NCBI RefSeq assembly: GCF_903772925.1
Contig: NZ_LR812090.1
Coordinates: forward strand, 872,629-936,628
Reading direction: 5' to 3'
DNA from: Alteromonas macleodii
GTDB taxonomy: Bacteria; Pseudomonadota; Gammaproteobacteria; Enterobacterales; Alteromonadaceae
DNA: 64,000 bases
A model generated the notes under the pieces. The model was not told the DNA's origin. It searched no databases and saw only the letters and a list, made by a program, of their open reading frames with translations. The translations under genes were made by a program, and so were the position numbers. Positions within the stretch are counted from its first letter, which is position 1, and the number at the start of each line of letters is the position of its first letter. Below, piece by piece: positions 38,833-48,078 of this stretch.

Positions 38833-39213
38833 ATGAAGTTTTTAAAAAAAATTGCTATTGGTTGCTTTTCGGCAACAGTTCTAATGTCTGGTAGTGTTCA
38901 CGCAGAAGCAATTAGCTCAGACTCTGTAATGCAAACTCAAGCCGCTCACTACAATAAGCAGCAGCTTATTGATATGGTCAACCGTTCAGACGTGCAGAGT
39001 AAACTAGTGAGCTTAGGTGTAGATAGCAACCAAGCTATTGCCAGAATCAACGGTATGACCGACAGCGAGATTGCGCAACTAAATGATGAAATCAATCAAG
39101 CGCCAGCGGGTGGTGTTGTAGGCGCAGTGCTTACTGTACTTGCTATTATAGCAATTTTGGATCTCATTGGTGTAACTGACGTTTACCCATTTATTCGTCC
39201 AGTTAACAGCTAA
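38833..39213 (+). CDS. PA2779 family protein
   Basis: Small exported membrane protein of 126 aa: a signal peptide (residues 1-25, cleavage near VHA|EA), a helical segment with LIDMVNRSDVQSKLVSLGVDSNQAIARINGMTDSEIAQLNDEI, then a C-terminal hydrophobic helix AVLTVLAIIAILDLIGVTDVYPF. This is the exact pattern of the PA2779 family, which occurs next to PA2778-type peptidases. The stop is 4 bases from the start of that partner. Function unknown; it is plausibly a substrate, anchor or inhibitor of the peptidase. Confidence 0.85.
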   Translation: MKFLKKIAIGCFSATVLMSGSVHAEAISSDSVMQTQAAHYNKQQLIDMVNRSDVQSKLVSLGVDSNQAIARINGMTDSEIAQLNDEINQAPAGGVVGAVLTVLAIIAILDLIGVTDVYPFIRPVNS

Positions 39214-39217
39214 TTGG

Positions 39218-40159
39218 ATGATAAATTCAGTTAAAAAGGCCTGCATGTTAGCAGGCCTTTCGCTTCTACTTTTGCTTTCAGGTTGTCAATCCACTCCTCA
39301 AGCTGACAAACTAAGGCAAGAGGGACTCGCCTCATTGCCCGATTCCCACACTATTGAGTCTGTACCGTTTTTTCCCCAAGAACAGTTTTATTGCGGGCCT
39401 ACCACACTTTCTGAAGTGTTTGGTTACTATGGAAAAAGTACCTCACCAAACGACATTGCGCCTAAGTTGTTCATTCCTAATAAAGAAGGGAGTCTGCAGC
39501 TAGAAATGGTTAGCGCCACACGACAATTTGGTTTCTTGCCATATACTGAGCGAGGAACATTATCGTCCATTATGTCGTTAGTTAAAGAAGACATCCCGGT
39601 GATTGTTTTTCAAAATTTATCTATCCAATTAATACCCCAGTGGCACTACGCCGTTGTTATCGGGTTCGATAGTGATAGGGGAACGGTCACTTTACATACG
39701 GGCCTTACGCCTAATCACGAAATGTCGCTTGAGCTTTTTGAACGAACCTGGGCAAGAGGAAATTACTGGTATTTAGCTCCGGTTCCTCCCAAAGTGACGT
39801 CTTCTGAGATGACGCCTTTTACTTATGTAAGTGCAGCCTACGATATGCTCAAAGTAGGAGACAAAGCGCAGTCGCTAGCGTTTTTAGAAACCGCATCCCA
39901 GACCTGGCCTTCTTATTGGTTAAGCTACTTTCTGATTGCTAATTATTATCTCGAACACCCTGATATCGAAGGCAACAACAAACTGGCGATAACCTGGTTT
40001 GAAAAAGGGTATGACGTAGGCCAACATCAACAAGCGTATGTGCATAACTATATTATTGCATTGCGTAAAGGCAATAGGCTTGAGTCAGCAAACGATGTGC
40101 TTAAACAAGCACTTGCACGCTTTCCAGATAACGACGGGTTGCTAGGACTAAGAGAGTAG
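39218..40159 (+). CDS. PA2778 family C39-like cysteine peptidase lipoprotein
   Basis: A 313-residue lipoprotein (lipobox LLSGC|Q at residue 23) with a papain-like peptidase_C39 domain: Cys59 in FFPQEQFYCGPTTLSEVFGYYG, then EGSLQLEMVSATRQFGFLPY, and a catalytic His in IPQWHYAVVIGFDSDRG. A TPR-like helical C-terminus from about 205 (SAAYDMLKVGDKAQSLAFLETASQTWP) completes the PA2778 layout. It is in an operon with the PA2779-like gene. Substrate unknown. Confidence 0.87.
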   Translation: MINSVKKACMLAGLSLLLLLSGCQSTPQADKLRQEGLASLPDSHTIESVPFFPQEQFYCGPTTLSEVFGYYGKSTSPNDIAPKLFIPNKEGSLQLEMVSATRQFGFLPYTERGTLSSIMSLVKEDIPVIVFQNLSIQLIPQWHYAVVIGFDSDRGTVTLHTGLTPNHEMSLELFERTWARGNYWYLAPVPPKVTSSEMTPFTYVSAAYDMLKVGDKAQSLAFLETASQTWPSYWLSYFLIANYYLEHPDIEGNNKLAITWFEKGYDVGQHQQAYVHNYIIALRKGNRLESANDVLKQALARFPDNDGLLGLRE

Positions 40160-40257
40160 CAACTTTCAGTGAACCTTAGTGAGAACTTTACGAATTCAAT
40201 GCCAACGTTATTTTTTCAGCTATCCTTTAGTAGGGTTTAGAAAAACTAACGTTGTAT

Positions 40258-40662
40258 ATGTCAAAGAATTTAAGCAACGCTTCGATATCCCACGCAAATG
40301 GGATTATTACAACTAAGCTTTATGGCATCTTTAATGAAAGTAGCGCCGAAAGCTATCGAGCAGAGCTTTTCGAATTAGTTATGGGGTTGAAGGGAAAGCC
40401 TTTTGCCTTACTTGCCGACATTAGCCAAGTAGAAGGCGCTACGCCCGAAGCGTTTGATATGGTTAAGCACATTATTAATCGTCTTCCCGAAATGGGTCTC
40501 GTTGCAAAAGCCTATGTATACAAAGGACCAGTGATCCGCGGGATAATGTATCAACGGATCCCAGAGCTTGTTGCAATGGATTACTTGTTTTTTACACGTT
40601 TTGAAAGTGCTTTTGAATGGCTTGAACAAGAATATAAAAGCAAATTACAGTCTCTTCCTTAG
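40258..40662 (+). CDS. STAS/SpoIIAA-like domain protein
   Basis: A 134-residue cytoplasmic protein that looks like a single SpoIIAA/STAS-like domain: GIITTKLYGIFNESSAESYRAELFEL, FALLADISQVEGATPEAFDMVKHIINRLPEMGLVAKAYVYKGPVIRGIM, and a final FTRFESAFEWLEQEY. The alternating strand-helix pattern supports this; no conserved phosphorylatable Ser-Asp/Thr motif is obvious. The ATG at 40258 is preferred over the TTG two codons earlier; the ribosome site is weak. Partner and function unknown. Confidence 0.6.
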   Translation: MSKNLSNASISHANGIITTKLYGIFNESSAESYRAELFELVMGLKGKPFALLADISQVEGATPEAFDMVKHIINRLPEMGLVAKAYVYKGPVIRGIMYQRIPELVAMDYLFFTRFESAFEWLEQEYKSKLQSLP

Positions 40663-40863
40663 TTATAACCTATTAATAAACAGTACATTTAAGCGGAGAG
40701 GAAGCTTAATTCTCCTTATCTGGTTGGTGCAGTTCGCTCTAGTGGTTAACCCCTATGGTGAATGCTCTCTTTTTGCTCGATCCTAATTTGGTTAACGCTA
40801 TCAAGTGGAAGTTCAGTATTAACGCTGAGCGCATTGGTAGCTCCAATTTTTAAGGATTGAATA

Positions 40864-43800
40864 ATGAAAAAAAGAACCCTTATTTATGCTGCGATAGCAG
40901 CTGCTTTACCTTTTGTAGCAAGCGCCTCCGCGGTACACGCTCCTTTAGATACCTCATCGCACCGTATTGCTGAAATAAATCTCACTGATAATGTTGTTAA
41001 CCCGCCGGCAAATAATTTGTTTCAAATGGCGTTAGATCAACTGCAAACCTCGTTCCCATCATCTACGTTAAGAGCGGCTAATGGCCATCTAGACAGTGTT
41101 TTTGGTATTGCAATTGACGTTTCGGGTGCGTCGCCTGTACAAATGGGGTATGACTTTATAAGCCGTCATTCAGCTCTTCTAGGCGGTCTTAATGATGGAG
41201 ATTTCGTTTTTAACCCTCACCGCAGTAAAGCTGCATTGGGTGGTCATTTAGTAAGATTTGACCAAGTTATAGATGGTGTAAAAGTCAAAGACAGAGGCGT
41301 TGGACTCTTAATTGACAAGTCTCAGGTGGTAAGAGCAGTGTTCGCCGATACTGCTATAAATACGCCTATTGCAAACACACAGGTTCTTTCTGCTAATAGC
41401 GCCATCAGCGTGGCAACCGCCGATTTAGCGTCTTACAAGCGAACACTTCCAGTAGAAGCTCTTGATGTATTGGACCCTGCTTTTTCTCAAATAGAGAAAA
41501 GCCTCGGCGTATTCGCCAAGCCTGTTCCACAGAAAATAGTCGTACAAGATAACAATAAACTTAAACTGGCATGGAAGTTTTTCTATTACTCTACGAACCC
41601 GTTTGGTGTCTTTGAATATGTTATCGATGCTCAGTCTGGAGAGGTTCTGGCGCGTAATGACCGAGTTAAAACCATTCTTCCTACAGGTGAAAACGAAGCT
41701 ACGCAAACCGAGCAGATTGGCTTAGTTCAGCAGACTGCGGATTATTTTCCAACCTTCCCGCCAATTACGCCATCGATGCAAAGCGAATGTTTAATAGAGG
41801 ATGATGCAGGTGGCTACACGGGGAAACCAAAAGGAATGGAACGCATCAACTTACGGAAGTTTGATGAATCAAACTTAGTAACAGGCGTTGAAGGTTTACT
41901 TACCGGTAAGCATGCACTTATTGAAAGCGCGCTGCCTACAAAAGGGCCTTTTCCACAAGCGGCAACGGGTACGTATCACTTCAGCGAGGATGCTGCCATA
42001 GAGGCAAGACCTGTCGAAGATGATCATGTAACGCCTTCTACGGCACATCACATTGACGGCATCAGCCAGTTTATTTACATCACCACATTGCTCGAATATT
42101 TAGATTACCTTCATAAAGACGGCGATGATGTACATAGTCGTGGCGTGGGCGATGGTTCGTTTCCAAATAGCTACCCTAACGAAGCAGTACCGTTAACTGG
42201 TGTGGTACATATACCGAATGTGCTGGATCCACCAGATAATCCAGCAGACCCTGAATTTATGGCGAAGCTGTTGGGGTTAGACAACGCATTCGCAGTTCCG
42301 TTATCTCAGGAAATTGCGGGTGAAGAGATAGTGGTTAATCCAACAGCTTATGGTCACGGCTACTTATTTAACAATTTAGCAATGGATTTTTCTGTTCCCA
42401 TTCATGAGGGGACTCATGCGACTATAACGCCTATCGCAGGCTTTGAAGGCGAGCCAGAAGGCGGCGCGCTTAACGAAGGGCAAGCCGATCTTTGGGCGTA
42501 TACAGTAGGCGAAACGCCGGATTTAGGTACTTATCCCGTTAACTCGTGCGATCTACGAAAATTCTTAAGAGAGCAGGGTGTTAATCCCGACTCATTTGAG
42601 TTTATTCGTTCTGCACAGAGCCAAATTCGTTATTCGCAGTTAGGTACAAGAGATAACGCGTTCGAAGTGCATCGCGATGGAGAAATTTACGCGGGAGCTA
42701 TGTGGGACCTACGCGAACTTATGGTGGCAGTGCAGCCTAGCCAAGAATTCGTGCGCCCAGATCCGGTTACGGGTGATCCTACCCAAGAAACTAGCTTGGG
42801 CAAAGAAACCTGGGAACGTATCTTCTTGGGCTCAATGTATGTGTTAGGGATATCTGCACCAGACACCTTTGTACGCGCGAGGGACGCAGTGCTTATAGCA
42901 GATGCCGCCTTGTATCCGACCGATCCTCTAGATTTAACTTCACCGGGTCGCCACCATGCGCTCATTGAGCGTGTCTTTGCTGCTAGAGAGCTAGGAGCAA
43001 ACGCGAAGGCTCCAATAGGCGGTCGACAGACTATATCAACCGCAGTAAGCGAGTTTACGGCTACCCAAGCTAAGCCATCGACACCAGGCGCTATTGATGC
43101 GCATATTATTTCAGATGATGCGATTGAAATTACGTGGGAAACCGTACCTGATGCTTTTGCTTATCAAGTACTGAAACGCAGAAAAGGGTCGAATGCACGT
43201 TTGTTTACCGGTGTACCAACCCGAGAGTACTTTGATGGCGACCTCACATTTTCTGGTTTTACCCATGTTGAATTTATAGTGGGCGACAATTACTACATCG
43301 ACCAAGGGCAAGGTTTGGGACGTGGAGCTGGTCAAGGCATAGATTCGTTTGACTATGAATACGTAGTACGCGCAATTAGCCTTAACCCTAATCAGCAGGT
43401 TGGCTTTTCCAATATGTCAGGAATTGCTTCAACCGGTTTGAACACGGTGGATGTGAGTGACCAAGTTGACTACAAGGTAGGTAATATTAACTATAATAAC
43501 GGCATTTTTGCCTTCGATATCGCTTTGATAAACACTGGTGATGAGAGAATTTACGGCCCAGTTGATTTCGATATTACCCACATTAGCAATAGCAGTATTA
43601 CTGTGTTGAATGCAGACAATGGTGGCACTGGCAAAAACGGCGACATAGCAAGGTTCCGTTTCGACCAATCGCTGGATGTAGATAGAACATCTGCACTGCG
43701 TTACATAAAGTTTGATAACCCAAACGGAAAACTCTTTACGTTTCAAGCACGAATCAGCGGTTACGAAGCTGGGGCTTCATCAACAGGAAGGGGCGAAACC

Positions 43801-44292
43801 CCTACCTTTGATACGTCTGAGACAAAAGAACAGTCGGTGGTCTACCACAATATTGAAGAGCACACGGGCGTTATATTAGTCGGTGCTGCAGATGAAGCAT
43901 TGGTTGATGGCGTAGACTATGTTGATATCCCATTTACCGCGCTGCCTAGTGCATCGAGTGTAGTTGCAACACTAAGCGCAGATGTTGAAGTAGTAGCAGT
44001 CCCAGACCTTGACTTTGAATTGCTAGACGCTGAAGGCAATATTATGGCGAGCTCAGGCAACTTAGGCTCTAACGAGCAAGTCGGCGGCGGTATTGTTCCT
44101 GGTGAAACTTATCGTGTTCGCGTAAATGGTTGGGCTAATGGCCCGACTTCATACCGAGTTGTTATTGACCAGTTTGTAAGTGATATCAGCGACGCAAACG
44201 TTGATGAAAACGGTAATGCGACCACGGGAACAGTAACGTTCGAATTCAACCCTGTGACAGGAAAAGTATCGCCTTCGAACTTACTCAAATAG
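40864..44292 (+). CDS. Secreted M36-like (fungalysin/thermolysin-type) zinc metallopeptidase
   Basis: An 1142-residue exported protein with signal peptide 1-23 (FVASASA). An FTP/PepSY-like propeptide lies at about 60-260 (LVRFDQVIDGVKVKDRGVGLLIDKSQVV; FEYVIDAQSGEVLARND). The catalytic domain has H514-E-G-T-H518 and Glu538 (ALNEGQADLWAYTVGE), a gluzincin pattern close to peptidase family M36. After about 735 come beta-sandwich modules: a fibronectin-like segment (PGAIDAHIISDDAIEITWE) and a C-terminal pre-peptidase-like domain. Probably an extracellular protease used for nutrient acquisition. The propeptide implies autoactivation. Confidence 0.75.
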   Translation: MKKRTLIYAAIAAALPFVASASAVHAPLDTSSHRIAEINLTDNVVNPPANNLFQMALDQLQTSFPSSTLRAANGHLDSVFGIAIDVSGASPVQMGYDFISRHSALLGGLNDGDFVFNPHRSKAALGGHLVRFDQVIDGVKVKDRGVGLLIDKSQVVRAVFADTAINTPIANTQVLSANSAISVATADLASYKRTLPVEALDVLDPAFSQIEKSLGVFAKPVPQKIVVQDNNKLKLAWKFFYYSTNPFGVFEYVIDAQSGEVLARNDRVKTILPTGENEATQTEQIGLVQQTADYFPTFPPITPSMQSECLIEDDAGGYTGKPKGMERINLRKFDESNLVTGVEGLLTGKHALIESALPTKGPFPQAATGTYHFSEDAAIEARPVEDDHVTPSTAHHIDGISQFIYITTLLEYLDYLHKDGDDVHSRGVGDGSFPNSYPNEAVPLTGVVHIPNVLDPPDNPADPEFMAKLLGLDNAFAVPLSQEIAGEEIVVNPTAYGHGYLFNNLAMDFSVPIHEGTHATITPIAGFEGEPEGGALNEGQADLWAYTVGETPDLGTYPVNSCDLRKFLREQGVNPDSFEFIRSAQSQIRYSQLGTRDNAFEVHRDGEIYAGAMWDLRELMVAVQPSQEFVRPDPVTGDPTQETSLGKETWERIFLGSMYVLGISAPDTFVRARDAVLIADAALYPTDPLDLTSPGRHHALIERVFAARELGANAKAPIGGRQTISTAVSEFTATQAKPSTPGAIDAHIISDDAIEITWETVPDAFAYQVLKRRKGSNARLFTGVPTREYFDGDLTFSGFTHVEFIVGDNYYIDQGQGLGRGAGQGIDSFDYEYVVRAISLNPNQQVGFSNMSGIASTGLNTVDVSDQVDYKVGNINYNNGIFAFDIALINTGDERIYGPVDFDITHISNSSITVLNADNGGTGKNGDIARFRFDQSLDVDRTSALRYIKFDNPNGKLFTFQARISGYEAGASSTGRGETPTFDTSETKEQSVVYHNIEEHTGVILVGAADEALVDGVDYVDIPFTALPSASSVVATLSADVEVVAVPDLDFELLDAEGNIMASSGNLGSNEQVGGGIVPGETYRVRVNGWANGPTSYRVVIDQFVSDISDANVDENGNATTGTVTFEFNPVTGKVSPSNLLK

Positions 44293-44380
44293 TCGTCAGC
44301 AAAAGCGCCCAGAAACTGGGCCAAATAGGCGAAATGTAATCTACACATAAGCGCGTTTCTAAAGGCTTATGAAACAAATT

Positions 44381-44418
44381 AAAGCCCTATGTTGTGAAAG
44401 CAGTATGGGGCTTTTTTA
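44381..44418 (+). terminator. Terminator after the metallopeptidase gene
   Basis: AAAGCCCTAT (44381-44390) pairs, with one G-T wobble, to ATGGGGCTTT, followed by a T run. Confidence 0.75.
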
Positions 44419-44557
44419 TTATATTAGGTAAACGACCTGCATAATGAACTTTGCATAGAAACAAAACAATTGGTGCATCTTTTGCGTCTTCTTTCCCGTA
44501 TTAACGTATAGCTAATCAAAAAAGCACCATACTTTTTACGCAGGAGCATCGTCAGCC

Positions 44558-45658
44558 GTGGATAGCACCCAACTTCTTGAAAATAAGCAGGTACTTGCAA
44601 TAGCCGGATTAGTCGGTGTTGTTATTGTGCTTTTCATCATTAAGCGCCTTATATTGGTGCGCTTGAAAGCCAAGGCGCGTTCTGAAAGCAGCAGCATGTC
44701 TGATATTTATCGCGTGCTAGTTCTATCACTCAATGCCCCGCTTAATTTGCTTATTTGGGTTATCTTTTTGCTGTTAGTGAAAAGTATTGTTTCAGTATTT
44801 CAGATAGAAGATGAAAGGGCTATTGAGGCGTTAACTATTGTTATTGAAGCAGGTCTTATAATTACCCTGTTTCTTTTTTTCGAGCGCTTTGTTACCTATT
44901 CCCTAAGTCGTTATCGCGACCAATCAACCATTGTGAAAAACACCAGCGCTATTGCTGGTGGTGCAGTAAGAGCAGTGTTTGCCGTACTCGCCATTTTAAT
45001 CATTTTAAGCACAATGGGAGTATCGATAACGCCCATCGTTGCTTCATTAGGTATTACGTCACTTGCAGTAGCACTAGCCCTACAGCCCACGCTTGAAAAC
45101 TTCTTTTCAGGCATTCAACTAGTGATGGATAAGCCCATTCGTATAGGCGATTTCATTGAATTGGATTCAGGGGAACAAGGGTTTGTCGAGAAAATAGGGT
45201 GGCGCTCTACGTGGGTAAGAATGCTGCCTAACAACATTGTTATTATGCCGAACAGCAAGCTCTCTAATTCCAAACTGATTAACTACTACTATCCTGAACG
45301 CGAACTATCAGTACCCGTTGAAGTGGGCGTGCACTATAGCTCTGATTTAGACCATGTTGAAAAGGTCTGTTTAGAGGTGGCCAATACGATTTTAGAGCAG
45401 CATGAATTTGGTGTTGAAACCTACCGACCTTTTGTGTTGTTTCACACCTTCGACAATTCGAGTATTAACTTAACTGTTATGCTGAGAACCCGTGAATACT
45501 TTAATCGCTTCTTTATAAAAAGTGCGTTTATCAAAATGCTGAAAAAGCGGTTTGATGATGAGGGTATTGTAATACCATTCCCAATTACTGCGCTTAATAT
45601 GGAACAAGAAGGCGCGGCTAATGGGTTGTCGACAGCACATGAGCATACAAGGCCATGA
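44558..45658 (+). CDS. MscS family mechanosensitive ion channel
   Basis: A 366-residue small-conductance mechanosensitive channel. Four to five N-terminal helices precede the pore-lining TM3 and beta domain: VASLGITSLAVALALQPTLENFFSGIQLVMDKPIRIGDFIEL, then WRSTWVRMLPNNIVIMPNSKLSNSKLINY, the typical MscS core. The pore helix is glycine-poor compared with E. coli MscS. It acts in the inner membrane to release solutes on hypo-osmotic shock. It starts with GTG at 44558 after CAGGAG at rather long spacing (about 12 bases). Confidence 0.9.
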   Translation: MDSTQLLENKQVLAIAGLVGVVIVLFIIKRLILVRLKAKARSESSSMSDIYRVLVLSLNAPLNLLIWVIFLLLVKSIVSVFQIEDERAIEALTIVIEAGLIITLFLFFERFVTYSLSRYRDQSTIVKNTSAIAGGAVRAVFAVLAILIILSTMGVSITPIVASLGITSLAVALALQPTLENFFSGIQLVMDKPIRIGDFIELDSGEQGFVEKIGWRSTWVRMLPNNIVIMPNSKLSNSKLINYYYPERELSVPVEVGVHYSSDLDHVEKVCLEVANTILEQHEFGVETYRPFVLFHTFDNSSINLTVMLRTREYFNRFFIKSAFIKMLKKRFDDEGIVIPFPITALNMEQEGAANGLSTAHEHTRP

Positions 45659-45754
45659 GGCTGAGAAAAATTGATGATGTTCATGTGGCACTTTGCAAAT
45701 TGCAGATTCGTACCGAGTTGTGTCATCGGTGCGATTTAATAACCGCTGAGCATA

Positions 45755-45784
45755 AAAAAGCCACGTTTAAAAACGTGGCTTTAA
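45755..45784. terminator. Bidirectional terminator between mscS-like and barrel genes
   Basis: AAAGCCACGTTT and AAACGTGGCTTT arms flanked by A and T runs, between convergent genes. Confidence 0.9.
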
Positions 45785-45813
45785 TGCGATTACGCCTTCA
45801 TAATGTTAGCGTA

Positions 45814-46392
45814 TTAGAAAGTGTAGCGCGCTGATACACCTAGTAGGTCTACATCGTCAGCGATGACATAAGTTGCTCCGAATGAAAACTGCGGCGTAAA
45901 GAAATAGTCTGCGCCAACTTCAAAGGCAGTATCATCTTCTTCAATGTCGATATAGCGAATCGCACCGCGAAGCTCAAACTGCTCTGTTAGCATTGAGCGT
46001 ATACCGGCAGTAATGCCATAGCCGTTATCGTCAGCTTCAGCAGAAGCGAAGCTTGAATCTAGGTCAACATCTACATACTCATACGTTAACTCACCAAAAA
46101 AGTCAGTTGTTGTAGTTAAACCATAGCGGTAACCAACCCCTGCAGAGATATAGTCAAGTTCACCGTCAACACCATATTCGTCTTCACTTAACTGACCATA
46201 ACGACCTGTCAGGTATACATTTTCATTAAGTGATTTAAAGCCCTGAATTTGAAAACCTGTTGGCTCGAAGTCGCCTGCGTCTTCAATATCTGCTTGTACA
46301 TATCCAGCTTTAACGAGGTCATATGAAGGCGACGCTGCGAATGCATTTAAAGAAAGCGCGCCAAAGATACTGGCGAGAATAGTACGTTTCAT
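45814..46392 (-). CDS. Small outer membrane beta-barrel protein
   Basis: A 192-residue exported protein with a Sec signal peptide (MKRTILASIFGALSLNAFA|AS). The mature chain is an alternating beta pattern with GYRYGL, GITAGIRSML, FELRGAIRYIDI and a terminal strand ending in Phe (GVSARYTF), typical of eight-stranded barrels (OmpA/Ax21-like fold). It is strongly acidic, consistent with a marine host. The ATG at 46392 is used because the signal peptide begins there; an upstream ATG at 46449 would place 19 residues before it. Confidence 0.8.
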   Translation of the reverse strand: MKRTILASIFGALSLNAFAASPSYDLVKAGYVQADIEDAGDFEPTGFQIQGFKSLNENVYLTGRYGQLSEDEYGVDGELDYISAGVGYRYGLTTTTDFFGELTYEYVDVDLDSSFASAEADDNGYGITAGIRSMLTEQFELRGAIRYIDIEEDDTAFEVGADYFFTPQFSFGATYVIADDVDLLGVSARYTF

Positions 46393-46566
46393 TGTTTCTA
46401 ATATCCTTTTAACAAAAAAACTTCCAACCACTTTCGGAAGCTTCAACATGATGGGGATGAGTTTTGAGAAATCAAATAGGTTAGTACAAGAAGTTTTCGT
46501 TTATTGGCTATAGCCAGCGCGGTTTTTAACGCGTGATTGTAATTACATTGTCGGGCGAATGATCAA

Positions 46567-47754
46567 TTAGAGCTTTTTCAATGTGAAGCAAATAGCGATA
46601 CTGGCAATACTTAATGCGCTAGTCGCTAAACTAAAAGCCTCGGTAGGCCCTAGAGTTAGTAGCGTCACTGCGTAAGCGCCTATGGCGGCCCCTGTCAGAT
46701 GGAAAAAGCCAGTGAGTGCAGCTAAAAAACCAGCAGATGTTTCAGAATAGCCCAGCATAATATTTACGCTACAGGGCATAGCGATACCGATGAAAAAGAA
46801 CGTGACATAGCAGTAAGCCAAAATACTGACTAAGCCACTTTGGGAACTCAAGAAAACGGTCAAAGCAAAAAGTACGGAAAGAGCCGCTAAACAGAGACTA
46901 GATACCCTGAACTTTTGCAAAGGCGACAAAGACGTCAGCCGAATATTGAATACGCTGCCTGCAACGAACGACAAGGTGGCTAGCAGTGAGTATACCGAGA
47001 ACAGAGTTTTAGAAAGCCCGAACTGCTGCATTACCATAGAGGGCGCGATGGTAATGAAGCAAAACACAATGCCATACAAAAGCCCGCTAGCCATGCCTAC
47101 TGTAACAAGCTTTACTATTGTGCTTTTTATAAGTACTAACGTATGACTAAAAACGTTATCAGATACTGGCGGCGTAAAATGTCTAAGAATGCTGGAAACT
47201 GAGAATAGCAAAAATAGGGCGAGTAGCCCCATTAACAGCACGAAATAAAAAATAGCGGAAATACCCAATGACTCGCCAATTATAGTGCCTATTAGCGGTG
47301 CTATTGCTGGGGCAATAGCAAAGGCAATATTGATGAGCGAAAGTGAAGTATTTAGCTGCTTTTCGCTAAATATTTGACGTGACAGCCCTCGCGATACTGA
47401 TACGCCAACGCCCCCACCTAAGCCTTGCACCACACGTCCTATAAGAAAAGTAGACTCTTCACTGGCAAGCGCCACCATAAGTGTACCTGCAATAAATATT
47501 ATGATTCCGTAGAACAAAAATTTTTGCTTGTTTACGTAGTCGCACACTATGCCAGAGGTTAACTGTGAAAGTGAGAAGGCGACTAAAAACACAGCTACGC
47601 TTTGCTCAATTATGCTCACCTGACTGCCATACATAGTCGCTAAGTCAAAAAAGAAGGGGCTATAAATGCTGGTAGAGACTTGGCCAAGAACAGACAAAAT
47701 AGTGAAGGTAACCGTTAGCGAGTAAAACGTATGGCGCGACATGGTGTGCTTCAT
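46567..47754 (-). CDS. MFS drug-resistance transporter, Bcr/CflA (DHA1) type
   Basis: A 395-residue proton-coupled major facilitator with 12 predicted helices. The Bcr/CflA-like features are YSPFFFDLATMYGSQVSIIEQSVAVFLVAFSLSQLTSGIVCD (motif A region around the 2-3 loop) and FLIGRVVQGLGGGVGVSVSRGLSRQIF (motif B/C region). It probably exports small toxic compounds; the substrate is not predictable. It is a single gene. Confidence 0.85.
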   Translation of the reverse strand: MKHTMSRHTFYSLTVTFTILSVLGQVSTSIYSPFFFDLATMYGSQVSIIEQSVAVFLVAFSLSQLTSGIVCDYVNKQKFLFYGIIIFIAGTLMVALASEESTFLIGRVVQGLGGGVGVSVSRGLSRQIFSEKQLNTSLSLINIAFAIAPAIAPLIGTIIGESLGISAIFYFVLLMGLLALFLLFSVSSILRHFTPPVSDNVFSHTLVLIKSTIVKLVTVGMASGLLYGIVFCFITIAPSMVMQQFGLSKTLFSVYSLLATLSFVAGSVFNIRLTSLSPLQKFRVSSLCLAALSVLFALTVFLSSQSGLVSILAYCYVTFFFIGIAMPCSVNIMLGYSETSAGFLAALTGFFHLTGAAIGAYAVTLLTLGPTEAFSLATSALSIASIAICFTLKKL

Positions 47755-48040
47755 CTAATAAGAAACCGGTAACAAAGTAGACTAATAATAAAGATAGGCT
47801 ACAGATGAGGTATTACAGTTTTAATAAAGCTGCTTTTTCAAGTTTGAGCAAAAGTGCACAACAAAGTGGTATCGATTGGTTAGTATTATCAGTCGATGAC
47901 GCTGAGAAAATAGTGGTCCTTTTCCTTCCTTAAGTTAACCTCATATTAGAACAGGGTCTAACGATACAAAATGGCGGAAGCGATAGGCTAACAAATAGCT
48001 TTTTGCAACCCGTTGTTGTATTTAATCGCAGAAATAATTA
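47755..48040. other. Non-coding stretch upstream of the MFS gene
   Basis: About 290 bases with no supported gene, bounded on the right by a terminator. It would hold the promoter of the - strand MFS gene. No regulator site is recognised. Confidence 0.4.
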
Positions 48041-48066
48041 AACCCGGCCAAATAGGCCGGGTTTTC
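48041..48066 (-). terminator. Terminator of the large lipoprotein gene
   Basis: AACCCGGCC (48041-48049) and GGCCGGGTT (48055-48063) form a 9-bp stem. Read on the - strand, the hairpin follows the stop of the 810-residue lipoprotein gene. The T run on that strand is short (AATTATTT). Confidence 0.7.
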
Positions 48067-48078
48067 ACTATTTATCGC

